16,418 bases of DNA, taken from contig CABTZF010000028.1 of assembly GCA_902489255.1 (NCBI GenBank), positions 1 through 16,418 of the forward strand, read 5' to 3'. The position numbers and the translations under genes were made by a program. The notes under the pieces are model-generated. The model did no database searches, was not told where the DNA came from, and saw nothing but the letters and a program-made list of their open reading frames with translations. Below, piece after piece: positions 7,741 through 15,061 of this stretch. The first letter of the stretch is position 1, and each line of letters opens with the position of its first letter. The stretch is from an uncultured Peptoniphilus sp. GTDB taxonomy: Bacteria > Bacillota > Clostridia > Tissierellales > Peptoniphilaceae.

Positions 7741-9529
7741 TCTTATCCCCTCTAATCAAGTTGACTATTTTTTCTAAAGTAAAATCATCATATATATTTG
7801 TAAACTCAATATCAATTCCTAAAAAATCTTTTATATTCAATTTTAGCTTTAGTGCTTTTAATGAATCTCCACCTAATTCGAAAAAATTCGATTTTCTATT
7901 AATCTTTCTTTTATCAATACATAATATATCTGAAACATAATCTAAGATGTATTTCATTAAATCTTCTTCAGTTATAAATTTGTTTTTAATTATGGAAGTT
8001 CTCATATCTCTATATTTATCCTCAAGTATTGAATAATTTATCTTTCCGTTTATTGTGTAAGGAATTTCATTAATTTTAATATTATACATTGGTATCATAT
8101 AAAAAGGTAATGTCTTCTCTAATTCCATCCTTATCTGTTTATCACTATATTCAAGTTTAGAAACAAAAAAATTAACAAGTATATCTCTATTTTCATCTTT
8201 TATAACCATAGGAATACTTATTTCTATTCCTGGAATTTTTTGAGATTTAAATTTTATTTCTCCTAACTCTATTCTGTATCCACTTATTTTTACTTGTTTA
8301 TCTTTTCTTCCTTTATAATATAAATTAAAATCAGTTCCAATATAACCAATATCCCCTGTTTTATAACCTCTACTATTTTCCATACCTTGCAAACAAATAA
8401 ATTTATCTTGTGTTTTTCGTAAATCATTCTTATATCCAATGGCTAAACTTTCTCCCAAAACCACAATTTCTCCAACAACCCCAATATCGACTATTTTTTC
8501 TTCTTCATCTATTATCACTATGTCTGTATTGTATATTGGAGCACCCAGTGGTATATCTTCTTCATTGCCTTTCACTTCATAAAATGTATTTAAAATGCCT
8601 GTTTCAGTTAATCCATATGAATTACATAACTTGTAAGTTGTCTTTACATTTTTGCAAAACTTCTCACCGCCAAAATATAAAATTTTCAAATAATCATTTT
8701 TTAATCCTACGAATTTCTCAGCTAAAACAGTCGGAAGGAATAATATTGTTACTTTATTTTCGATACACAGATTATTTAACTTTTCTAAATCTTGTATATA
8801 TCTGTTTCTGTTATTTATGGTAACAATTGGTATCATATTTAAAATAAATGTATATATATCGCATCCACAAGAATCAAATGAAAATGATGTGAACGATATT
8901 CCTATATCATTAACATCTAAGTCCAATTTTTTTTCCAAAGACAAAATCATATTAATTATGGCTTTATGTGGAACAATAACTCCCTTTGGAACCCCTGTAG
9001 ATCCAGATGTATAAATCATATATGCCGGATTATCTGAACTAAAATTATCTATTATACAATTCTTTTTTGTTTCATCATAATTCACATTATCTATACAAAT
9101 TAATTTAACATCATCATTTATTTTATCTTTAATTAAATTATTAATTTCACTTGTAATAAATGCAATATTACAACCAGAACTATTTATTATATCTATTATT
9201 CTTACATAATTACTTTTTTCTGGTTCTATTGGTAAATAATATCCACCTGAAGCCAAAACTCCATATAAGGCAACATATCTGTTAATTCTAGAGTCAAGAG
9301 CTAAAACTACAGGATTCTCTTTTTTAAAATCATTCATAGCTTGTAAATAAGCCGCAAAATTATTTACTTCCTTTATAAATTTTCTATAAGTAAAATTATC
9401 TTCGCCTCTAAATATTTCCAAATCAGGTTTACTATTACAACAATAAAGTAATCTTTTTATTATATTTTTATTATTTTGATTATGAATATTAGAATTTTTA
9501 ATTCCTCTTAGAATAGAAAACTTATTCAT
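7733..9529 (-). CDS. Stand-alone NRPS adenylation-carrier protein (A-PCP)
   Basis: This 598-aa protein activates an amino acid and loads it on its own carrier domain. The adenylation domain spans about 30-505: A3 'YTSGSTGVPKG' (173-183), A4 core with Asp219 in 'FSFDSCGC', A5 'NSYGLTE', A7 'YKTGD' (389-393), A8 'GRKDKQVKISGYRIELGE' and A10 'NGK' with catalytic Lys496. The carrier domain spans about 520-594 with 'FFELGGDSLKAL' and Ser556 as the attachment site. There is no condensation, epimerisation or thioesterase domain, so it behaves as a loading or trans-acting module. Hand alignment to GrsA gives a tentative specificity code D-S-C-F-Y-G-S-I-L-K. Asp219 implies an alpha-amino acid, but I do not recognise the code. 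GGGAG lies about 8 nt before the ATG. The gap to the GNAT gene is 19 nt. Confidence 0.95.
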   Translation of the reverse strand: MNKFSILRGIKNSNIHNQNNKNIIKRLLYCCNSKPDLEIFRGEDNFTYRKFIKEVNNFAAYLQAMNDFKKENPVVLALDSRINRYVALYGVLASGGYYLPIEPEKSNYVRIIDIINSSGCNIAFITSEINNLIKDKINDDVKLICIDNVNYDETKKNCIIDNFSSDNPAYMIYTSGSTGVPKGVIVPHKAIINMILSLEKKLDLDVNDIGISFTSFSFDSCGCDIYTFILNMIPIVTINNRNRYIQDLEKLNNLCIENKVTILFLPTVLAEKFVGLKNDYLKILYFGGEKFCKNVKTTYKLCNSYGLTETGILNTFYEVKGNEEDIPLGAPIYNTDIVIIDEEEKIVDIGVVGEIVVLGESLAIGYKNDLRKTQDKFICLQGMENSRGYKTGDIGYIGTDFNLYYKGRKDKQVKISGYRIELGEIKFKSQKIPGIEISIPMVIKDENRDILVNFFVSKLEYSDKQIRMELEKTLPFYMIPMYNIKINEIPYTINGKINYSILEDKYRDMRTSIIKNKFITEEDLMKYILDYVSDILCIDKRKINRKSNFFELGGDSLKALKLKLNIKDFLGIDIEFTNIYDDFTLEKIVNLIRGDKND

Positions 9530-9548
9530 TATATTATCACTCTCCCAA

Positions 9549-10043
9549 TTAAAATTTATAGTTAATTTCTTTCATCATCAAGATTTCATTTATTGAAGCA
9601 CGGAATAACCCTTTAATTATTCCTATGGAATAATACTTATTTTTTTCATAAAAACTTATAGCATTATGATTCTCGTCTTTTACTACTAAGAATAGTTTCA
9701 ATTTAGGCTTTTTACAAATTTCTATCACCTTTGTTTCAAAAAAATGTAAAAGTTCAGTTCCAATTCCTATCCCTCTAAATTTTTCAAATACAAATATAAG
9801 ATTTAAATATGGAAATTCTCCAAACATGTTACACTTGGAAAACCATATAAATCCAACTATTTTTTCGTTATACTTCGCTATATAAACAAAATCTTTTTCC
9901 ATAGCTTTATATAAAATATTTTTTAAAAAATCTAATGATGGATAATATGTTTTTCCAAATTCCGTATTGAATAGATTAATTACACATAAATCTATTTTAT
10001 CCTTCGAGCTTTTTTGTATTATTATTTTTTTATCATTTAACAT
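9549..10043 (-). CDS. GNAT family N-acyltransferase
   Basis: This 164-aa protein has the GCN5-related fold, with 'FEKFRGIGIGTELLHFFE' forming the acyl-CoA pyrophosphate-binding loop (R90-G95). It is followed by 'LFLVVKDENHNAISFYEKNKYYSIG', the usual beta5 and 'N..a..fYek.GF' region. In this setting it may transfer an acetyl or acyl group, or even a carrier-bound acyl or aminoacyl group, to an amine of the growing molecule. It could also be a self-resistance acetyltransferase. Its ATG lies inside the end of the carrier-protein gene (11-nt overlap), and the only purine-rich site, GGAG, is 13-14 nt upstream, so its translation is probably coupled to that carrier. The substrate is unknown. Confidence 0.85.
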   Translation of the reverse strand: MLNDKKIIIQKSSKDKIDLCVINLFNTEFGKTYYPSLDFLKNILYKAMEKDFVYIAKYNEKIVGFIWFSKCNMFGEFPYLNLIFVFEKFRGIGIGTELLHFFETKVIEICKKPKLKLFLVVKDENHNAISFYEKNKYYSIGIIKGLFRASINEILMMKEINYKF

Positions 10044-10269
10044 AATATTTTATCAACTCCTCCATGGCTATAACAGTCTCAAAAGAGGATAGCTCTATTT
10101 CTTCAAGTTTTATATCAATATTAAACTCTTTTTCAAATAATGTAATTAAATTTATAACATCAAATGACTCTAAATATCCTGTAGAAATTAACTTTGTATT
10201 TTCATCTATATCTTTATTTAAAAGTTCGAATACATTTTCCTTTAGTATTTGTAAAATCTTATTTCTCAT
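10033..10269 (-). CDS. Small free carrier protein paired with the aaRS-like ligase
   Basis: This 78-aa phosphopantetheine carrier has the attachment motif 'STGYLESFDVINLI', with Ser35 as the modified residue. The 'GYLESFDVI' form is close to that of D-alanyl carrier proteins and of the small carriers served by amino acid:carrier-protein ligases. The open frame extends to 10299, but the ATG at 10269 has AAGGAAGG about 7 nt upstream and gives a normal carrier N-terminus ('MRNKILQILKENV'), so I take it as the start. It overlaps the GNAT gene. The likely loading enzyme is the class II synthetase-like protein two genes upstream, which in characterised cases charges a nearby small carrier with a small amino acid. 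Confidence 0.9.
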   Translation of the reverse strand: MRNKILQILKENVFELLNKDIDENTKLISTGYLESFDVINLITLFEKEFNIDIKLEEIELSSFETVIAMEELIKYYVK

Positions 10270-10288
10270 GTAAAACCTTCCTTTCAAT

Positions 10289-10390
10289 TTATATATCATT
10301 AATTGATAAATTCATCTTTGACAATGCTGCAATTATATGTTCTTTTTTCAAAGGGGTATTTATGATGTCCAAGGCTCTATCTCTAGTCAT
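10289..10390 (-). CDS. Possible 33-codon small ORF between the PP-loop and carrier-protein genes
   Basis: An ATG at 10390, 9 nt after the PP-loop stop codon, opens 33 codons (MTRDRALDIINTPLKK...) and ends with TAA at 10289, 19 nt before the carrier-protein ATG. It fills almost the whole gap between two real genes. Its composition is amphipathic and charged, with no signal or membrane segment. The ribosome binding site is weak (GGTG 3-6 nt upstream). 'RALDIINTP' faintly recalls the N-terminal region of some radical SAM enzymes, so it could be a gene remnant instead of a working small protein. I do not recognise it. Confidence 0.3.
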   Translation of the reverse strand: MTRDRALDIINTPLKKEHIIAALSKMNLSINDI

Positions 10391-10399
10391 TTCACCACT

Positions 10400-11308
10400 T
10401 CAAACCAAATCACTCAATTCAGTTTCGTGTTGAGAATATCCAAAAAATTCTATTGATTTATACTGTGAAACATAATTAAAAATACAGTTAGATGAGTTTT
10501 TAGGCCAACTTTCTTCAGATGTCTTAAAATTTAGCTCACTACTTAATTTTTCAACTATTTCTTTCTCATTCCAATTTATATATTTAAACGGAGATAATTG
10601 TAATATATTTCCATAATTGTTGTTCATAAAAACCATAGGATTATAAAAGATTTCCGCTATCTCAGAATATTTATCATCTTTTTTAAAAATATCCACTATA
10701 TTCTTATCTGATTTTTCATATATCCAAAACAATTCATCATTCCTAATATATTGTTGCCCTTTTGTATATCCTCCAAGAATAACTCTTATATCATTTTGTT
10801 TACAAATATTTTTAATCATATTCTCAAGTAACACATGACATAATCTACAAAAATAAATTTCTTTTTTTGATAGAATGCATTTTTTAAAAATTTCAGCAAA
10901 ATCATTAGTTTTATATATGATAAGATCTACTCCTAAAATTTCAGAAGCACTATTAACATTACTATACATTTCAGGAAGAGCGAACCCATTATCAATAAAA
11001 ACTGCTAATACTCTTAATTTTAAGATTTTTTTAGCAATATACAATGTCATCAAACTATCTTTTCCACCAGAAACACTTACAACACAATCATATTTAGAAG
11101 ATTCTTGTGTATAAAACAGTATCTTTTTCTTGAAGGTAGATAAATCATTCTCTTTATTCAGATTTCCACGCCTTATAGTAATATCTTTTCTTTCATTGCA
11201 AATATTGCAAATATCACTTTCATCTAATGTTATATGTCCTTGTGTTTCAGGCATTATGCATTTTATACATCTTCTTATTTTTTTATTATTAATACTTTCA
11301 ATATTCAT
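10400..11308 (-). CDS. PP-loop ATPase (adenine nucleotide alpha hydrolase; WbpG / N-acetyl-sugar-amidotransferase-like) with two Cys clusters
   Basis: This 302-aa enzyme activates a carbonyl or hydroxyl by adenylation for attack by sulfur or ammonia. It begins with a zinc-ribbon-like Cys14-x2-Cys17...Cys34-x2-Cys37 ('RRCIKCIMPETQG', 'ICNIC'), typical of the N-acetyl-sugar-amidotransferase-like branch. The PP-loop is 'SVSGGKDSL' (78-86). A further Cys154-x2-Cys157 ('YFCRLCH') and a lone Cys275 recall the three-Cys iron-sulfur site of TtuA/TtcA-type thiolases. No sugar genes and no HisH/HisF-like ammonia suppliers are nearby. In a carrier-protein cluster, sulfur incorporation (as with the AANH protein of closthioamide biosynthesis) or amide formation is more plausible than sugar chemistry. 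The ATG is preceded by AAAAGGAG at 6 nt, and the gap to the upstream gene is 11 nt. The fold is clear; the reaction is inferred. Confidence 0.85.
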   Translation of the reverse strand: MNIESINNKKIRRCIKCIMPETQGHITLDESDICNICNERKDITIRRGNLNKENDLSTFKKKILFYTQESSKYDCVVSVSGGKDSLMTLYIAKKILKLRVLAVFIDNGFALPEMYSNVNSASEILGVDLIIYKTNDFAEIFKKCILSKKEIYFCRLCHVLLENMIKNICKQNDIRVILGGYTKGQQYIRNDELFWIYEKSDKNIVDIFKKDDKYSEIAEIFYNPMVFMNNNYGNILQLSPFKYINWNEKEIVEKLSSELNFKTSEESWPKNSSNCIFNYVSQYKSIEFFGYSQHETELSDLV

Positions 11309-11319
11309 AAAATCTCCTT

Positions 11320-12501
11320 TTACAATTTAACATATTTATCAATCTCATAAATTGTATCATCATCCCATTTTGTGATGTCTAGACCTTTTTGTGATAACAA
11401 AGCATATACCAATCGTTCTATTCCAAACGCAAAGCAAGCTGTATAACAATATTCACCACTATAAGTTCTTATATTGTATGGTTTTGAAAAGTGTGTCCTA
11501 TGATAATTTGCTGAACAGCAAGAAATATATTCTTTATTACTTGGTATTAATACTTTATATTCTAGCTTCGAATTTCCAATCAGTTGAAAATATCTAAGTT
11601 TTTTATAATTGCTTGCAAAGAACGAATCATTTGCAGTTTCACATTTTGAATTTAAAGAAAAAGTATCAATCCAAAACCTAACTAAATTTTTAGATTTATC
11701 TATAAGAGCATTTAACTCATCTTCTCCACCAACAAATACAAATTCTTTCATATTAAATTCATTTAATCTGCTCATCTCTTTTATATTTAATTCTTCATTT
11801 CTGAAACATCTACCAGAAACCAAAAAACTTTTAACTTCGTCCTCTTTCAAAACATAATTTTCCAAATATGGATATACTGGTGCACATGTAGCATGTCTTA
11901 ATACATTTTTAGGCAAAGATATATCATCTAAAATTTCATTCATACAAGTACACGTTGACTTATTGGAAATAAACTTTTTATAGGTATCAATATCATTATT
12001 TAATTTAGTTTGAAACATCATATAGTGTGGAAAATTTTCAAAATATCTACCTTTAATATATTCATCAATCGGAAATAATACAGGATATACTTCTTCTATT
12101 AAATTATCAAAATTTTCATACGCATATTCATTGATTTTTCTATCAAAATATTCGTATAGCCTTAAAAAAATTCCCGAATATGAAAATACTCCAGAAGTTA
12201 GCTCTCTAACAATATTATTTTTAACTAGTTCAGGAAATACATTTTTTGTATTTAAAATAGAATTTTTAGTAAAATCCTCCAATGTAATTACTTCCAAATT
12301 AGAATCCTTCATTGTTTTAATGAGATCAATCAATCTTATTAATTCTTCTAATATGTTTTCATTATATTGTTCTTCACAATTCACAATTACATCATGTTCG
12401 TTTTTTGTAACGCCTATTATTTTAGGTGATACATATGGTATCATGTCTAAAAATACATTCACATTTTCTTCACTTAATCCTTTAAAATCAAATTTAAACA
12501 T
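11320..12501 (-). CDS. Amino acid:[carrier protein] ligase-like protein (class II aaRS / atypical SerRS homologue)
   Basis: This 393-aa protein has the catalytic core of class II synthetases related to archaeal-type SerRS but no tRNA-binding coiled coil. Motif 2 is 'SGRCFRNEE' (229-237) and motif 3 is 'CFAFGIERLVYALL' (356-369, Arg363). 'EYISCCSANYHRTHF' followed by 'GIRT-like SGE' matches the pattern of amino acid:carrier-protein ligases. These make aminoacyl-adenylates of small amino acids and acylate a small carrier. Candidate zinc ligands are Cys206, Glu236 or Glu237, and Cys328 or Cys329. Characterised members are about 300-330 aa. Here there is an extra N-terminal segment of roughly 70-80 residues with no recognised domain. 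The ATG has AAAGGAGAGG about 7 nt upstream. The 78-aa carrier encoded downstream is the obvious partner. The amino acid is not determined. Confidence 0.88.
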   Translation of the reverse strand: MFKFDFKGLSEENVNVFLDMIPYVSPKIIGVTKNEHDVIVNCEEQYNENILEELIRLIDLIKTMKDSNLEVITLEDFTKNSILNTKNVFPELVKNNIVRELTSGVFSYSGIFLRLYEYFDRKINEYAYENFDNLIEEVYPVLFPIDEYIKGRYFENFPHYMMFQTKLNNDIDTYKKFISNKSTCTCMNEILDDISLPKNVLRHATCAPVYPYLENYVLKEDEVKSFLVSGRCFRNEELNIKEMSRLNEFNMKEFVFVGGEDELNALIDKSKNLVRFWIDTFSLNSKCETANDSFFASNYKKLRYFQLIGNSKLEYKVLIPSNKEYISCCSANYHRTHFSKPYNIRTYSGEYCYTACFAFGIERLVYALLSQKGLDITKWDDDTIYEIDKYVKL

Positions 12502-12516
12502 ATCTTTTCCTCTCCT

Positions 12517-13215
12517 TTAAATGCATAAAGAAATAACAAATTTGTTATTCAAATAAATAATCTTTACATAAATAGTCTCATTATTATAAATATTTTTCAC
12601 AACTGCGTGATTATTCTTTATTTTAATTACATCAACACTATCTAGTCCTCTAATTCCAATTTCAGTAAATTTTAAATATGATTCTTTAATTGTCCATAAA
12701 GTATAAAAAATTTTCAAATCTATATCTTTAAAACTTTCGGTTTCGTAAAAAAAATATTTCTTCAAAATATCATTATAATCAATTATTTTATTATAACCTT
12801 CTATATCTATGCCAACTTTTTTCTCGCAAAAAGCTACAACTGAACATCCTTTTGTGTGTGAAATGTTATAGTTAAATTTTGGATAATTATCAATATATGG
12901 TTTTCCATTATTAAATTTTATATTCTCATCTCTTACAACTTTTCCATATATTTTATAAAAAATAATATTTACTACCGCATGAGTCACAATATAATTGTAT
13001 CTATCTTCTAAGAAAAAATATTTTTTAGATTTACTTCTTTGTTTTTCTGTTAAAAATTTTTTCAATTTTTTATGATTTTCACGTAAAAAATTAGCCTCTA
13101 GTATATACAGTGAAATATTATTTTTTTCTAATTTAATACATTTGTATAAATCATCTAATTCTCTTACATTATTAATTATTATTCTCATATAAATATTGAA
13201 TTTATATTGCTCCAT
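12517..13215 (-). CDS. Sfp-type 4'-phosphopantetheinyl transferase
   Basis: This enzyme converts apo carrier proteins to holo form using coenzyme A and probably arms all three carrier domains of the cluster. The 232-aa protein has 'FNNGKPYID' (101-109), 'YNISHTKGCSVVAF' (116-129), the metal-binding 'VGIDIE' (Asp137, Glu139) and 'WTIKESYLKFTEIG' (174-187, Glu178 and Lys177), all in Sfp order. The start is uncertain. The ATG at 13215 has only AAAGA close by, and its first 14 nt overlap the end of the broken oleate hydratase frame. The ATG at 13188 has GGAG about 21 nt upstream, too far to be normal. It is the first intact gene of the biosynthetic block, and 15 nt separate it from the synthetase-like gene. 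Confidence 0.92.
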   Translation of the reverse strand: MEQYKFNIYMRIIINNVRELDDLYKCIKLEKNNISLYILEANFLRENHKKLKKFLTEKQRSKSKKYFFLEDRYNYIVTHAVVNIIFYKIYGKVVRDENIKFNNGKPYIDNYPKFNYNISHTKGCSVVAFCEKKVGIDIEGYNKIIDYNDILKKYFFYETESFKDIDLKIFYTLWTIKESYLKFTEIGIRGLDSVDVIKIKNNHAVVKNIYNNETIYVKIIYLNNKFVISLCI

Positions 13216-14963
13216 ATTCTTTAAGTAATGTTTCTATATCGGTATCTTTTACTTTATTTAAAACCAGCTCCAAAACCATTTTTTACTCTGGCGATAATTC
13301 CATTTCATAAAGAGTTTTCCATCGGAAATTTTTACAACTGCATTAATTAAATCTCTAAGATCATACGTACTTCCCCAAACTTCAAGAACTCCTCTATCAA
13401 TATTAAATGGCTTATAGAATGCTTCCATTGCTGTTCTTATTGAATATTCTGTAGTAAATACTGTATCTCGTTCTGTTTCAGAAAATTGACCAATAAGGGC
13501 AAAATTCATGTAACTATCATGAATTCCCAAAGGGCGATCACTTTTTTTCTAAGCATAAAGAATGATGTTATATACGGCATCATGCAAGGAACAGTATTAG
13601 CACTATTTTCCGCAAAATTTTCTATATCATTGATAGGAACTCCTAGGTGATGTAACCACTCAATGCACATTTCCTTACCTGTACAATCTCTCATTCTTTT
13701 TTTTATAAAATTTCCTTCTATATCACTAAATAGACCATACAACCACCGGTCTGATTGTTAGATTGTTTTTTGAATTGAGGCTGACGGTTAAATGTCCAAC
13801 TCAACAGCCAATTAGAATCCTTTATCGTAACAATACCACCTGTAACAGTCTCACCTGAAAATGTATTTCTATGAGATATTCTTTTGACATATTCTGGAAT
13901 TTTACTATCTAATGTTGTTATGGTAGCATTAACCCAGTTAGTATTTTCAACATCCCCTCAAAATTTTTTAGGATTCCCAAAATCAGGACTTTATCTGGCA
14001 ATATTTTCCCAAAGAGACCACAAACCATAATTTTTAATGTTACTATCATATTTGGGTGGCTCATTTTGATTTCCGAAAGTAGAGTTTTCAACACAACTAC
14101 CATTAGTAATAAAAATATAATCGTCAAGACTTAAATCAAGAGTGTATTGGTTTCCATTTATGCTAACAATCATCTGTTCTGTAATTTTACTTTCATTTAA
14201 AATATTGAATTTAATATCTTTCATTGTGCTACTATAATGAATTTGAATATTATTATCATTTAATACTTAATAATAGGCAATATCAAAGATTCATATTGAT
14301 TATACCTAGTAAATCTTAGAGCAATAAAATCTGGCAATCCCCTAATATGATGTATATATCTTTAAATATATTTTTACTTCTAATGCTGAGTGCTAATTTT
14401 CAAATGCAAACATAGTTCTCCAATACAACCAAAAATTTGATTAAAAAATCTCATTGCAAAAAAAATCACTTATACTTTTATCATATAAACTCTCATCCTT
14501 CATAAAAAAAGATTCGAAATTTCCATTTTTGCCTTTTCAGGCAATTTAAATCTTCCATTCATATTTGCATTTTTCCCACGATCAATGGTTGCACGTATTA
14601 ATGAAAAATTAGGATCCTTTTTATTTAGCCAATAATATTCATCTAATACGCTGATACTATCATTCTCAATAGATGGTATGAAACGATATAAATCCCACAT
14701 ACATTCAAAATGGTTATCTATTTCTCCTACACCTATCATGGTATATCCCATATTTTTAAATGCATAGCCATCATAAGCTCCACCGAGTATATCTGATTTT
14801 TCATAAATATTAATATTTTCTCCACTCATATGCACATCTCTCAGCAAAAAACAAGCAACTGATAATCCTCCAAGTCCTGCTCCTACAATATGTTCTTTTT
14901 TTCAATGTTATTCGGTCTCCTTGTTTTTGAAAAAGCTTCATAGTTACCACTAAAATAATACAT
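13202..14963 (-). pseudogene. Oleate hydratase (myosin-cross-reactive antigen family) pseudogene with many lesions
   Basis: Pieces in several frames cover nearly the whole FAD-dependent oleate hydratase (about 587 codons, the normal family length). The protein hydrates unsaturated fatty acids to 10-hydroxy acids. In order: 'MYYFSGNYEAFSKTRRP' from ATG 14963; 'HIVGAGLGGLSVACF' (dinucleotide-binding loop); 'NHFECMWDLYRFIPSIE'; 'SNFWLYWRTMFAFE'; 'LPDFIALRFTRYNQYESL'; 'FITNGSCVENSTFG'; 'NRQPQFKKQS'; 'LYGLFSDIEGNF'; 'NTVPCMMPYITSFFMLR'; 'FALIGQFSETERDTVFTTEY'; and the tail ending at TAA 13202. In-frame stops lie at 14441, 14393, 13991, 13958 and 13283. Frameshifts lie at the seven-base A/T runs at 14896, 14504 and 13542, and near 14340, 14260, 13750 and 13290. 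It cannot make a working enzyme. The TetR gene upstream was probably its regulator. Confidence 0.95.
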
Positions 14964-15061
14964 ATTTACCTACTATTTTTTTATTTTAAGTACCCCAATT
15001 TATTTAACTTAATATAAACTCAGTTTCATCATACTGTATTAAAATTTATATCATGTAAATA
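14964..15061. other. Gap between the tetR stop and the oleate hydratase pseudogene start
   Basis: This 98-nt AT-rich gap contains the residual ribosome binding site of the pseudogene (AGTAGG about 7 nt before ATG 14963 on the minus strand). I see no convincing terminator hairpin. Only weak promoter-like words occur (TTTACA and TATGAT, spaced too widely). Transcription from the tetR promoter could therefore read through into the pseudogene and the biosynthetic genes. Confidence 0.4.

Noticed and set aside
8410..8823. Plus-strand ORF of 137 codons
   Set aside because: It is antisense to the A-domain of the A-PCP gene and has no recognisable domain or ribosome binding site context.
10400..11308. 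Lipopolysaccharide-type N-acetyl-sugar amidotransferase
   Set aside because: The family resemblance is real, but no sugar genes or HisH/HisF-like partners are present and the context is a carrier-protein pathway.
11320..12501. Annotation as a genuine seryl-tRNA synthetase
   Set aside because: There is no N-terminal tRNA-binding coiled coil, the Cys pattern and 'NYHRTHF' region match carrier-protein ligases, and a carrier gene is nearby.
12131..12520. Plus-strand ORF of 129 codons
   Set aside because: It is antisense to the well-supported synthetase-like gene, has no family resemblance and has typical AT-rich shadow composition.
13258..13742. Two small independent genes
   Set aside because: Both translate to adjacent parts of the oleate hydratase C-terminal half and are joined by restoring one base in an A/T run.
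13918..14127. Separate 69-codon gene
   Set aside because: It lies in the wrong frame over the oleate hydratase pseudogene. The true frame here reads on as hydratase sequence interrupted by stops.
13202..14963. Sequencing error as the sole cause of the broken hydratase frame
   Set aside because: Homopolymer errors could explain three frameshifts, but not the in-frame TAA, TAG and TGA codons or the frameshifts outside homopolymers. All neighbouring genes are intact.
14964..15061. T-box or other riboswitch ahead of the biosynthetic genes
   Set aside because: The gap is too short and I see no stem I, specifier or T-box core sequence.
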